A DNA stretch of 64,000 nucleotides from Beroe forskalii (GCA_011033025.1 WFMF01000480.1:62001-126000); one strand, 5' to 3'; positions 37,440 through 49,727 are shown, numbered from the stretch's first letter. Numbers and translations are program-made. The notes: a model not told the origin generated them from the sequence alone.

Positions 37440-38870
37440 TAGGTTCACCAAGAGGTATTGAATATGTTCTAGTGGCCAGGAAAGTACTGGAGTGCTTGAA
37501 AGGAAAATCCTTGCATGAGGGCTCCTTAATTCTGATAGAAGGGCTTGCCAATTAAGACTGAGTCCTGTAAGGAATCACTCACCCTGACATTGGACTATTG
37601 GAGCTAAAGTTGGCTTCCCTGAATTCTGTCAACCTCAAGGCCCTGCAACCAGTAAAATCCACTCCTGCTCCCACTTCTGGGGCCTTTCCACCACTAACAT
37701 CTCCTTTCCACAACTAATATTACCTCCATCAACATCAGTGCGTCCTTCAGCTTCACCTCCTGCCTCCATTCTTCCACCGTCCTTATTTCCAGTAAATCAG
37801 TAAGCCAGTACAGCCCTCTTTGCCCCAATTTAGCCCTGAAAGTGCCCCTGCCCATCTAGTCTCCCCGCCTCAGTACCATGGATTCCTAAGCCCTGTCTCG
37901 CCTTAGTACCTTGGCCTCCTCAACTTCCTCATGATCAGCCACTGCTCCTCAACTTCGTTCTGAGTCTTCTACCCAGTCCCCTCCGCAGTCTTTTCATCCT
38001 GTCCTGCAGCCCCTTCCCAATGGATTCCGTGTCCATCCCAATCAAGCGTTGCAAAAACCACCAACTCCCCCTCCTGCTGCACACAGATCTATCCATCTAC
38101 CTGGGTGCAAACCTTGGTGCCTTGGAATATGGCTTAGCCTGCACATCCTGGATATGATGGTACATCTGGTCCCCAAGCTACAACAGATCCCTACCTTTAC
38201 CAGATAGTCCCTCTATCTCTCTATTATAGGCACCTCATCATTGGAGACCCTATAATTAATGAGGGTCTTACTGTCACTGTAAACATCTGCTAAGGGGGAA
38301 TTCACCCTGACGAGGTGCTTCCTCTGGTCAAAGCAACATAAAACTGGTAAAGAGACACTAGACCCCCCAACATTACATCCCCTGACCTTACATCCCCTGA
38401 AATTACACCCCCTACTTCAGTACTGCAAATCTGTAGAGGAAAGCGGGGTATCCAACATCACAGTTTGAGGATTGCTGCAAAATTTGCCCATCCCCATGAC
38501 ATTATATTCCTCAATGAATCAACACAGGTCAAATGCATTAATCCGCGGCTTATATAAGGTCTTTAAGTGGGAAAAACCTCTCCTGAACCAAGATGTTCAG
38601 TGTCACCAGAGGAAACGTATTCAAGCCATCTGCCCATGAAATAAGGAGGAACAAGAGGATCCAGATCCTCATCCGGAACTACTCCAGACCTACTGCTGAC
38701 AGCTTCCTGACTACGACTACATGTCTTATAGAGTTTTGAGTTTTATATGAGATTTTTGTTTAGATAAAATAATGTGTGATATACAATCACTATAACATTA
38801 TTGCAATATCCAAATCCTGTCTATCAGATTTTAGAAATTATGGGGGATCAAGTGTGAGGGGATCAAGTGT
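37440..38870 (+). pseudogene. Possible non-LTR retrotransposon remnant
   Basis: The frames around 37590-38250 are Pro/Ser-rich and contain HLIIGDPIINEG, similar to the start of the esterase-like domain found in ORF1 of some CR1/L2 LINEs. Near 38776 a plus frame reads HYNIIAISKSCLSD, which resembles the start of the LINE endonuclease. Stops and frameshifts are frequent. Both matches are short and made by eye. It could instead be unrelated sequence carried by the surrounding insertion. Confidence 0.3.
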
Positions 38871-38894
38871 CTGGAGATGTAATGTTGGAGGGTC
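38361..38894. repeat. Nested inverted repeat
   Basis: GACCCCCCAACATTACATCC at the left is matched in reverse by GGAGATGTAATGTTGGAGGG ending at 38894. It may mark a 534-bp nested element. No duplication is obvious. Confidence 0.55.
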
Positions 38895-38990
38895 AAATGA
38901 ATTGCATGCTGCACTACACAAGAGGCCTAGGCCTATCCTAGGAATCATTGCAAATTATAAGGCCTTAGTACTGCATAAACTATTACACAC

Positions 38991-39043
38991 ACATACATAC
39001 ATACATACATACATACATACATACATACATACATACATACATA
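38991..39043. repeat. (CATA)n microsatellite
   Basis: About thirteen uninterrupted CATA units. Confidence 0.97.
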
Positions 39044-39656
39044 CACAGACGCACGAACACTTCGAAATTATTAATATAGATAAGGGAAGAACCTAACAGT
39101 AGGGATGGTCTAAACTTGAACTTATCAAGGGTTAAAACTACATATCCTAAACCATTAATAGCTTTCAAAAGTCTTACTTTCTTTGATTTTGGCAACATAA
39201 AACACCATTATATAAACGTATGGAGCTTGGGCCTTCTTCAAGCACAAGGGCAAATTTCGACTGTTTCAACGACCCTGATTGAATGATTGACACATTTGAC
39301 CCCCCCCCCCACCAATCAAATTAGCAGGAAAATGTCAGTAATAGAAATTGTAACAACTTTTTCTCTCACAACTTTCAACTATAATGCTTCTGGCCAAAAC
39401 CAGGGATAAAAAAGGAAAAAAAAACGGCCAAACGGCCAACGGCCAATTGGCCGAAACAGCAAATTTTTTAGACGGTTGGCCATTGGCCGGTGGACCCCCC
39501 CCCAAGTTTCCTGGTATATCAATGTAATTTGTAATAGATAACTCAGAGCCGAGCTCGATCCAAGCTATTCTCAGGATACGTGACACGGCACTTCTCAAAG
39601 CGAAGAACTTCGCAAGCAATCAGCCTACCAACCACTTCTCTAGGTCGCGCGCGAGC

Positions 39657-39720
39657 AGTAGGCGCGGCTGAGTGACAGAATTGTCACGTTCTAGAATGGG
39701 AAGTTATACTGTTTAACCAC
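39657..39720. repeat. CRE foldback copy in unit A
   Basis: AGTAGGCGCGGCTGAGTGAC starts it, then TTGTCACG, AGAATGGGAAGTT and GTTTAACC. The CRE itself is decayed. The same copy is in unit B at 46140-46202, so it predates the duplication. Confidence 0.5.
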
Positions 39721-40993
39721 AAGCAACACTTCTGGAACATGGCCATTGGGCCTCTTGCCATCCATAGAAAACTACATAGAAATTTAACAATTTAATCTTA
39801 ATCATCCACTGTGCAGGTTTGAATAACGTAAAATGGAAATTTCTCCACAAAAATAAAATATTCCTGTTTGAGTGAACTAAAGTTTGTTGTTAAACCTTCT
39901 AAAAATGCTCTGAGCTGCTGCTGCGAAAGTAACAGGGAAGAATGAGCAGTGCAATATCTGGTGCTGTGAACTGTGAAGTGTGATGTGGGTTGGAACCCGG
40001 AAGTGCAAAGTACATAATAAACATCATGTGCATATAAGACTAGTAAACGCAGAGAGGTCAGCAGTGACTGTAAAACCAGGAACTGTCATGTACTTGGTAT
40101 ATGAAGTGGGGACTTGTTTCATTCAGTTCGTGGAAGTGGTATCAGAGTCTCTGTAAGTGTAAAGAGACTCGCCTGATGGATATGCAATGCCTACTTCTGA
40201 GGGGTCCACACTCCACACTGTTATTTCCAACTGAAAACTTAGCGATGGAAGCTCATGGTATTGATGAAATAGATCCAGGTTGCGTTCCGGGTTTACAACT
40301 AAGATATGAATAAACTTACATGCCCAAGAGGAGAATATCAGCCTTTGAAATTTATCAAAATTCCAAGAATTAATCGACTGCAGACTGTGCTATCAATATT
40401 CTAATATATTACCTAGGTCTGCCAAGTACCTAACTGAAAATAACTTTACAGATACGCATCTACATATCTTAATGCGGCTTAAGTGCCAAGGCTTCAAAGG
40501 CTGTACCAGATAATTTAACCGTCAGCAATAATTCAGTATTTAGACAGACAAAATATAAAATTCAAACCAAGAAAGCAACGAATATAGTAAATTTGACAGC
40601 GTATTAAACGCCTTGTCGTAGTAACCACAATAATAATAGAATAGGAGGTGATGGTTGGCTGCCTTCCGTCCATGGAGTGAGTTGGAGCATGGCACCACCT
40701 CCACCTGACATGACATGTAGAAAACATGCCAACATAGGCTACTCGGAGGTGTAGGCGCTCACAACGTCAAACATTCGCTACTTTAAACTATGATGACGAC
40801 GTCTGCCATCCGCCTACCTGTCGTACGCGACAACTGCTGTATAGACTGTAATTTTCAAACAAAGATTTCAAACAAAAAACATAATCACGAACAACAACAA
40901 CAACAATAAATAATATAATGGTAGATACAAAAACGTGATCTAGATATGTCCTATGTCACAAAATTTGGAACAGGCATTTATTCATGAAATTAT

Positions 40994-41102
40994 GTCACGT
41001 GATTTAGCCCAACCAATAAGGGCCTTCGGTTTAGTCACGTGACTGCTTTCGACCAATGAGAGCGGTTGGAGGTTTGACGTTTGAAAACAAAGCATTTGGC
41101 GC
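40994..41102. promoter_or_regulatory. Promoter-like motif cluster, unit A
   Basis: Two TCACGTGA E-boxes (40995-41002, 41035-41042), two CCAAT boxes (41013-41017, 41053-41057) and TTTGGCGC, an E2F-type site (41095-41102), lie within 109 bases. This combination is typical of TATA-less animal promoters. All five sites are unchanged in unit B although about eight neighbouring bases differ. No gene can be identified on either side. A possible minus-strand splice donor (GAGGTGAGT) lies at about 41182-41190 but is weak evidence. Confidence 0.4.
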
Positions 41103-42522
41103 TGACACCGGTCCTTGATTTGCAGCTGCTACTTAACATGAAAACATATTTACATCGTGTAACTATAGGACCAATGCAAGCACTCACCTCGAAGATAGGC
41201 AAGCACTGCGAGATGCTGTTTTATTAAACAGATGAATTGATATTCAATTGCACTTTCACAAGCTCATCCAACGCTTAGAAGTGAGTTCTGGTCAGGAATT
41301 TTAAAATAGTTAGATATATGTTCTGGAAGCAACACGAGTACACCGAATATATCACATTTAATCTATCATTTCGAAACTTCTAACACCAAGTTAGAATATT
41401 TAGTTTATCAGCTCTAACACAATAATTGCTAGTTTAATATCTTCTAACATAATTGTTAAAATATTCATAATCTCAAACACAATAAATGTTAGAAAATTTA
41501 TCAAAATATTCAGGAAAAACATATGCCTACAACTTAGAGGGTAATCCCGATTCACGATTCCTAAAGATAATACCCTCACAGCATCTAGATTTCTTGCTAT
41601 GTTCATGAACATTGAACTTCTTTACATGCGGGGGGACTGGAGCATTCTTCTATGCTGGTGCGCACTAGAAAGATTCTAATTTGAAAAGATGCAAAAAGGC
41701 CCCACCCCTGGGATCGCAACAAAGGCTAAGGCCAATTTACAGGAAGCAATCAAATCTTACGAGTATATTGGCCTAATATAATGCAGTACTAAAAAGCTAA
41801 ACAATTGACCGGGTACCCGAAATGGCAAAATGGGTAGATATCCGATTTACCACTCTTTTGTAGTGCAACCAACAGCTGCTCCCCATCACGACATTTTAAG
41901 ATGTGATTTATTGATCTCAACTTTAGACTTTTTTCTACAATACCAATTACTGAGTCTCCCGCGAGAAACAAACTGCTAACACATGTCTAGAGTAAAATAT
42001 CATGTAATCATGAAATAAACAACCCGCGCTAAAGATGAAAGATGGGCTTGTCACCAAGTAAATACTCATTACTCATCATGGCACCCCTAAAATCTCAAGT
42101 GTAAAGTGTTATACTGTTGTGAGTTCTTTATCAGGTCCAGCAGTCATCTCCTAATTGCTTTATAATTTCATATGTTGCATTTAAAATTACAGTTTTTAAT
42201 GGTAAAGAGGGGAGTCCAGTGCCAAAACAATCTTAATTTCTATTAGTATCATGCAGATTGCGATGCTAATGTTTGTCAACAATATCAGAATATTACCAAG
42301 CTTCACAGTGTACCAAGTGTAAAACACAACATAGGAAAAAATCATATTCAGTAGGATGAACTAGAATTATAACTTCGCTACGTGTAAAAGGATCGGCTTG
42401 TCAGTACTCTGTATGTGTACTGCACCCTTCAAACATCTTTTATCGGGTAACTTATTATTAGTCCCCTAATTGCTTTATATAATGGTAGCTACGTAGGCAT
42501 CACAACAGATACACGCAGCCAC

Positions 42523-42765
42523 TTGAATATGCGGTTGTATGCCAGTAAAACACCATTCTACAGCCTGATAATGCTACCATACTCAGCGATCAATAGTTCG
42601 TTCCAGCATGTGATGTACCCAGGGAAATATGAGAGAGAAAACTGCTTGAGAGATGTAAAGCAATTGCAACTTGAGCCAGTGATCCTGTCAGGGTCGCTAG
42701 TTCATGACAATAGCCTATCAAGGCGTGCTTATAAGGCGCGCTTACAACGCAAGCGGTTCAGGTAG
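42523..42765 (+). other. 80-codon open frame, unsupported
   Basis: The frame is shared with unit B (49031-49309). Most of the differences between the two copies change the residue (for example Tyr to Cys twice, Thr to Pro, Ile to Thr, Gly to Arg). By eye I count roughly nine replacement and four silent changes. That is what unconstrained sequence would show, so I do not call a gene. Confidence 0.6.
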
Positions 42766-42892
42766 CCCTCACTTTCAGACCTTAGAATGGTGAATTGGTA
42801 ACCTCAAATATGTTATTGTTCCGGGTTCCGCGCGCGCAGCGTGCTTTTATTTTGTGACACTGTCACAACTCACAAGTTGCGCTCAGGTGATA

Positions 42893-44580
42893 CTGACAGA
42901 GTGATGTGATACTGACAGAGTGATGTGATACTGACAGAGTGATGTGATACTGACAGAGTGATGTGTTACTGACAATGTGATATGACACTGACAGAGTGAT
43001 GTGATACTGACAGAGTGATGTGATACTGGCAGTGTGTTACGATACTGACAGAGTGATGTGATACTGACAGAGTGATGTGATACTGACAGAGTGATGTGAT
43101 ACTGACAGAGTGATGTGATACTGACAGAGTGATGTGATACTGACAGAGTGATGTGATACTGACAGAGTGATGTGATACTGGCAGAGTGATGTGTTACTGA
43201 CAATGTGATGTGACACTGACAGAGTGATGTGATACTGACAGAGTGATGTGATACTGGCAGAGTGATGTGATACTGACAGAGTGATGTGATACTGACAGAG
43301 TGATGTGATACTGACAGAGTGATGTGATACTGACAGAGTGATGTGATACTGACAGAGTGATGTGATACTGACAGAGTGATGTGATACTGACAGAGTGATG
43401 TGATACTGGCAGAGTGATACGGACAGTGTGATGTGATACTGGCAGAGTGATGTGATACTGGCAGAGTGATGTGATACTGACAGAGTGATGTGATACTGAC
43501 AGAGTGATGTGATACTGGCAGTGTGATGTGATACTGACAGAGTGATGACTGACAGAGTGATGTGGCACTGACAGAGTGATATGATACTGGCAGAGTGATG
43601 TGATACTGACAGAGTGATGTGATACTGGCAGAGTGATGTGATACTGACAGAGTGATGTGATACTGGCAGAGTGATGTGATACTGGCAGAGTGATGTGATA
43701 CTGACAGTGTGATGTGATAGAGTGATGGATACTGACAGAGTGATATGATACTGACAGAGTGATGTGATACTGACAGAGTGATGTGATACTGACAGTGTGA
43801 TGTGATAGAGTGATGGATACTGACAGAGTGATGTGGCACTGACAGAGTGATATGATACTGGCAGAGTGATGTGATACTGACAGAGTGATGTGATACTGAC
43901 AGAGTGATGTGATACTGGCAGAGTGATGTGATAGAGTGATGGATACTGACAGAGTGATGTGGCACTGACAGAGTGATATGATACTGGCAGAGTGATGTGA
44001 TACTGACAGAGTGATGTGATACTGGCAGAGTGATGTGATACTGACAGAGTGATGTGATACTGGCAGAGTGATGTGATACTGGCAGAGTGATGTGATACTG
44101 ACAGTGTGATGTGACAGAGTGATGGATACTGACAGAGTGATGTGATACTGACAGAGTGATGTATACTGACAGAGTGATGTGATACTGACAGTGTGATGTG
44201 ATAGAGTGATGGATACTGACAGAGTGATGTGGCACTGACAGAGTGATATGATACTGGCAGAGTGATGTGATACTGACAGAGTGATGTGATACTGACAGAG
44301 TGATGTGATACTGGCAGAGTGATGTGATACTGACAGAGTGATGTGATACTGACAGAGTGATGTGATACTGACAGAGTGATGTGATACTGACAGTGTGATG
44401 TGATACTGACAGAGTGATGTGATACTGGCAGAATGATGTGAAAGTGACAGAGTGATGTGATACTGGCAGTGTGTTACGATACTGACAGTGTGATGTGATA
44501 GAGTGGTGTGATACTGACAGTGTGATGTGATAGAGTGATGGATCCTGACAGAGTGATGTGATACTGACAGTGTGATTACC
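42893..44580. repeat. 19-bp satellite TGATACTGACAGAGTGATG, long array
   Basis: About 88 units with few variants: ACTGGCAG, ACTGACAGTG, and short units such as GATAGAGTGATGGATAC. The truncated variant recurs every 170-280 bases from 43718 to 44220, so multi-unit blocks were duplicated. The minus strand is open for 567 codons with a 19-residue period (HITLSVSHHSVSITSLCQY), three units per period. Because 19 leaves remainder 1 on division by 3, a stop-free unit opens every phase. There is no start context or non-repeat domain, so I treat it as a non-coding satellite. Confidence 0.97.
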
Positions 44581-45929
44581 GATCATCTGAGTTCCAGGTT
44601 GAGCCCCGAGATAGAAAGATAATATTAACTTATTTAAGTATTTGGATGGTAAACATTATTTTTACAGCGATCGCTGCGTACTTGAACTTTGACGCAGGCC
44701 TGCATCTGAATACTCCACGTTCCATGATATTGAAAAAAACAAACTAAATTGGATGCCACATCACGAACGTTAGGTGTTTCATGACATTGGTAAGGAACGT
44801 ATATATCCATACATCCATATGCCACGCACAAGCTATCAGTGGGAACGGTGGCATTATCATCACGGTAGCACAATGCATGATTCGAGCCTTGGTGCATCAT
44901 TCCTAGGAAAACTTCCTCAATAATTCTAGCATTATATGAGGAATCCTAATATGCTTTACAGGTATAATTGGTTATTAGAAGGTAGGGGTAAAAAGCACAA
45001 GCTCTAATCAAAATCTTGAAATGGACAATTCAAAATAAAGCAATCTACACAATCAAGGCTCCGACTAAATTCAGAGAAATGGTACTCAGATCACGATTCC
45101 CAAGATTTTTGACGTCGTGTGACGTGGGTGTCCACTGTCCTATCGTCTTTAGTGAGATTCTACCATGAAGTTACATTATAGCGACCCACAAAAGAACTCA
45201 GATCTACTGAAAAAAGGAACTGGAAATTTAGTTGGAATATTGCCGCACTAAAATCGACTGCAATATCTGAAGTATATGGTCACGGGCATTCAGGACGAAA
45301 ATAACTTTCTTATGCTTGAAAAATCAGCGCATCATGATCAATACATATAGATGATGGCCACATCTACCATCCAACACTTTCTATAACAAGCGAAGTGGTC
45401 CGGAACTAATTCTTTAATGGCTCGGCTTGTGATTTCACCCCGATGCTCGGATAATATCAAGTAACATGTGCGGCGCTTGAGAAGTGCTCGCTTGTGCGTC
45501 ATTGGTTCGCTATTCCCAACCCTGATAAGACCGTCATGCTGAGCCGGCTATTCCTGGCACAGGTCGCACAGTGTGGCGTGCCATTGGCTGATTCCCTGCC
45601 AATAGGAAGGCGCCTGGAAATGCCAGGGTAATGCCAGTAGTTATCTTAATTAAGCAGTTTGTGTATATTATATCGAGCTGGGGAGTCTGAAGAATAAAAC
45701 ATTGAGTGAAGAACAAACAGGTGGTTCCAGGCTTCAGCGAAGGGAAATAGATAAAAACTAGATACGGAGGTTGGAGAATACACATAGAACAGGGTATTCC
45801 ACTCAGAAATTCCACAATTAGTTGAATTAATTAAAGACATCACTCCTGTTTTGCTAAGTGGCTAAGATGAAAAGTATTATAACCCAATTGAAGTTACAAA
45901 GTTTCCAGGTATATCAATGTAATTTGTAA

Positions 45930-46018
45930 AAGGTTACTAAGCGCTGCGCCATAGGGCCCCTCACAGATTTAAGGGGAATTGTTCTGGTTTGGCTAAAATA
46001 TAACATTCTAACATTGTT
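45930..46018. other. 89-bp segment present only in unit B
   Basis: Unit A joins GTAA directly to TAGATAACTC at 39533. Unit B has about 89 additional bases there, including GCGCTGCGCCATAGGGCCCC. It is either an insertion in B or a deletion in A. I see no terminal repeat, so a deletion in A is at least as likely. Confidence 0.7.
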
Positions 46019-46139
46019 ATAGATAACTCAGAGCCGAGCTCGATCCAACTTATTCTCAGGATACGTGACACCGGACTTCTCAAAGCAAAGAACTTCGCAA
46101 GCAATCAGCCTATCAACCACTTCTCTAGGTCGCGCAGAG

Positions 46140-46202
46140 GAGTAGGCACGGCTGAGTGACAGTATTGTCACGTTCTAGAATGGGAAGTTATGCTGTTTAA
46201 CT
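46140..46202. repeat. CRE foldback copy in unit B
   Basis: The duplicate of the copy at 39657-39720. Confidence 0.5.
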
Positions 46203-47525
46203 ACAAGCAACACTTCTGGAACATGGGCATTGGGCTTCTTGCCATCCATAGAAAAACCACATAGAAATTTAACAACATTCAATTCTAATCATCCACTCTG
46301 AACTTCTGTAGGGTTGAATGACGTAAAATGAAAATTTCTCCACAAAATTACAAAAACAAAATATTCCGATTTGAATGAACTCAAGTTTGTGTAACCTTCT
46401 AAAATGCTCTGAGCTGCTGTTGCGAAAGTAAGAAGGAAAAATGAGCAGTGTAATATCTGGTGCTCTGAAGTGTGACGTGTGATGTGGGTTGCAAGCGCAA
46501 AGTACATCATAAACATGTGCGTAAGACGAGTAAACGCAGTGAGGTCAGCAGTCACTTTCTCACTTTAAAACCAGAAACTGTCATATCTTGGTATATGAAG
46601 TGGGGAAAGGACTTGTTTCATTCAGGTCGTGGAAGTGGTATCAGGCCTCAGGGGTATCAGGGGTATCAGGGTCTCTGTAACTCTGTAAGTGTAAGACTCG
46701 CCTGATGGATATGCAAATTTACCTACTCGAGGAGGCTTCTGAGAGTCCAACCTGCTATTTGCCTATTTCCAACTGAAAACTTAGCGATGTTATTGATAAA
46801 ATAGATTCGGGTTGTGTTCCGGGTTTACAACGAGGATATGAATAAACTTACGTGCCCAAGAGGAGAATATTAGCCTTTGAAATTTATCAAAATTCCAAGA
46901 ATTAATTGACTGCAGACTGTGCTATCAATATTCTAATATATTACCTAGGTCTGCCAAGTACCTAACTGAAAATAACTTTACAGATACGCATCTACATATC
47001 TTAATGCGGCTTAAGTGCCAAGGCTTCAAAGGCTGTACCAGATAATTTAACCGTCAGCAATAATTCTGTATTAAGACAGACAAAATATAAAATTCAAACC
47101 AAGAAAGCAACGAATATAGTAAATTTGACAGCGTATTAAACGCCTTGTCGTAGTAACCACAATAATAATAGAATAGGAGGTGATGGTTGGCTGCCTTCCG
47201 TCCAAGGAGTGAGTTGGAGCATGGCACCACCTCCACCTGACATGGCATGTAGAAAACATGCCAACATAGGCTACTCGGAGGAGTAGGCGCTCACAATGTC
47301 ACACATTCGCTACTTTAAACTATGATGACGACGTCTGCCATCCGCCTACCTGTCGTAAGCGACAACTGCTGTATAGACTGTAATTCCCAAACAATGATTT
47401 CAAACAAAAAACATAATCACGAAAAACAACAACAACAATAAATAATATAATGGTAGATACAAAAACGTGATCTAGATATGTCCTATGTCACAAAATTTGG
47501 AACAGGCATTTATTCATGAAATTAT

Positions 47526-47634
47526 GTCACGTGATTTCGCCCAACCAATAAGGGTACTCGGTTTAGTCACGTGACTGCGCTCGACCAATGAGAGGAGTTG
47601 GAGGTTTGACGTTTGAAAACAAAGCATTTGGCGC
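47526..47634. promoter_or_regulatory. Promoter-like motif cluster, unit B
   Basis: Counterpart of 40994-41102. E-boxes lie at 47527-47534 and 47567-47574, and TTTGGCGC at 47627-47634. The order and spacing of all five motifs are retained. Confidence 0.4.
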
Positions 47635-49393
47635 TGACACCGGTCCTTGATTTGCAGCTGCTACTTAACATGAAAACATATTTACATCGTGTAACTATAG
47701 GACCAATGCAAGCACTCACCTCGAAGATAGGCAAGCACTGCGAGATGCTGTTTTATTAAACAGATGAATTGATATTCAATTGCACTTTCACAAGCTCATC
47801 CAACGCTTAGAATGAGTTCTGGTCAGGAATTTTAAAATAGTTAGATATATGTTCTGGAAGCAACACGAGTACACCGAATATATCACATTAAATCTATCAT
47901 TTCGAGAGTTCTAACACAAAGTTTATCAGCTCTAACACAATAATTGCTAGTTTATCAGCTCTAACACAATAATTGCTAGTTTATAATCTCTAACATAATA
48001 ATTGTCAAAACAATTATTCGTAATGTCAAACACAATAAATGTTAGAATATTTATCAAAATATTAAGGACAAAAATATGCCTACAAGTTAGGAACGTAATC
48101 CCGATTTATGATTCCTGAAGATAATACCCCCACAGCCTCTAGATTCCTTGCTATGTTCATGAACATTGAACTTCTATACATGCGAGGAGACTGGAGCATT
48201 CTTCATATGCTGTTGCGCACTAGAAATTTTCTAATTTGAAAAGATGCAAAAAGGCCCCGCCCCTGGGATCACAACAAAGGCTGAGGCCAATTTACAGGAA
48301 TCAAATCTTACGAGTATATTGGCCTGAAAAATAAAGTACTAAAAAGCTAAACAATAAACTCGGTACCCGGAATGGGGAGGTTTTTGATTTACCGCTCTTT
48401 TGTAGTGTTAACCGACAGCTGCTCCCCATCACGACATTTTAAATCAAATGTGATTTATTGATCCCAACTTTAGACTTTTTGCCACAATGCCAATTACTGT
48501 GTCTCCGGCAAAAAACAAACTGCTAACACATGTCTAGAGCAAAATATCATGTAATCATGAAATAAACAACCCGCGCTACAGATGAAAGATGGGCTTGTCA
48601 CCAAGTAAATACTCATTACTCATCATGGCACCCCTAAAATCTCAAGTGTAAAGTGTTATGAGTTCTTTATCAGGTCCGGCAGTCATCTCCTATTTGCTTT
48701 ATAATTTCATATGATGCATTTAGAATTACAGTTTTTATGGTTGCGAGGAGAGTCCAGTGCCAAAACAATCTCAATTTCTAATGTTTGTAAACAATATCAG
48801 AATATCACCAAGCTTCACAGTGTACCAAGTGTAAAACACAACATAGGACAAAACACTATCCAGTAGGATGAACTAGAATTATAACTTCGCTACGTGTAAA
48901 AGGATCGGCTTGTCAGTACTCAGCATGTGTACTGCACCCTTCATCTTTTATCGGGTAACTTATTATTAGTCCCCTAATTGCTTTATATAATGGTAGCTAC
49001 GTAGGCATCACAACAGATACACGCAGCCACTTGAATATGCGGTTGTGTGCCAGTAAACCACCATTCTACAGCCTGATAATGCTACCATGCTCAGCGACCA
49101 ATAATTCGTTCCAGCATGTGATGTACCCAAGGAAATATGAGAGAGAAAACTGCTTGAGAGATATAAAGCAGTTGCAACTTGAGCCAGTGATCCTGTCAGG
49201 GTCGCTTGTTCATGACAATAGCCTATCAAGACGTGCTTACAAGGCGCGCTTACATAGCAAGCGGTTCAGGGAGCCCTCACTATCAGACCTTAAAATGGTG
49301 AATTGGTAACCTTAAATAGGTCATTGTTCCGGCTTCCCCGCGCGCAGCGTGCTTTTATCATGAGGCACTGTCACAATTCACAAGTTGCGCTCA

Positions 49394-49727
49394 TGCGATA
49401 CTGACAGAGTGATGTGAAACTGACAGAGTGATGTGATACTGACAGAGTGATGTGATACTGACAGAGTGATGTGATACTGTAAGAGTGATGTGATACTGAC
49501 AGAGTGATGTGATACTTTCAGAGTGATGTGATATTGGCAGTATGATGTGATACCGACAGAGTGATGTGATACCGACAGAGTGATGTGATACTGACAGAGT
49601 GATGTGATACTGACAGAGTGATGTGAAACTGACAGAGTGATGTGATACTGACAGAGTGATGTGATATTGACAGAGTGATGTGATACTGACAGAGTGATGT
49701 GATACTGACAGTGTCTTGCGATGAAAA
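49394..49727. repeat. 19-bp satellite, short array
   Basis: About 17 units of the same 19-bp repeat as in unit A. It includes unit types not prominent in A (ATACCGACAG, ATACTTTCAG), so the two arrays have diverged in content as well as length. Confidence 0.97.

Larger units (their letters stand above)
37130..39503. mobile_element. Insertion with G/C-run ends and GGCCAATTGGCC palindromes
   Basis: The left end is seven G then ATCCACCGGCCAATGGCC. The right end is its inverse, closing in nine C. AAGTTT flanks both sides (37124-37129 and 39504-39509), and unit B has one AAGTTT and no insert. Near each end a module CGGCCAATTGGCCGAAA, then AAATTTTTTAGACGGTTGGCC, is repeated in the same direction, so the ends combine inverted termini with direct subterminal repeats. 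I cannot assign a superfamily. The interior holds the inverted pair at 38361/38868, a CATA microsatellite, and a possible retroelement remnant. Confidence 0.75.
34219..44580. repeat. Segmental duplication unit A
   Basis: Matches unit B (44608-49727) head to tail at roughly 93-95% identity outside insertions. Corresponding blocks are 34219-34617 with 44608-45015, 36233-37129 with 45016-45906, and 39504-42892 with about 45901-49393. Unit A is twice as long because it carries two transposons (34622-36228 and 37130-39503) and a longer 19-bp array (42893-44580). The unit boundary starts GAGATAGAAAG in both copies. Confidence 0.95.
44608..49727. repeat. Segmental duplication unit B
   Basis: This is the head-to-tail copy of unit A without the two transposons. 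It therefore shows the pre-insertion state at 45012-45016 (TTGA) and 45899-45906 (AAAGTTT). It starts directly after the 19-bp array of unit A and ends in its own shorter array. A segment at 45930-46018 is absent from A. Confidence 0.95.

Noticed and set aside
38860-39000. Clear LINE endonuclease gene
   Set aside because: Only a short stretch resembles the endonuclease start. The rest is out of frame and runs into a CATA microsatellite, so I list it only as a possible remnant.
41160-41225. Minus-strand exon with splice donor GAGGTGAGT
   Set aside because: Upstream in-frame stops limit it to a few codons and no partner exon or domain is visible. The donor could be chance.
42523-42765. Conserved small protein shared by the two duplicated units
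   Set aside because: Replacement changes outnumber silent ones between the two copies, so nothing suggests constraint.
42883-44586. 567-codon minus-strand open frame
   Set aside because: It is wholly made of the 19-bp satellite. The frame is open because the monomer has no stop in any phase, and it has no unique domain.
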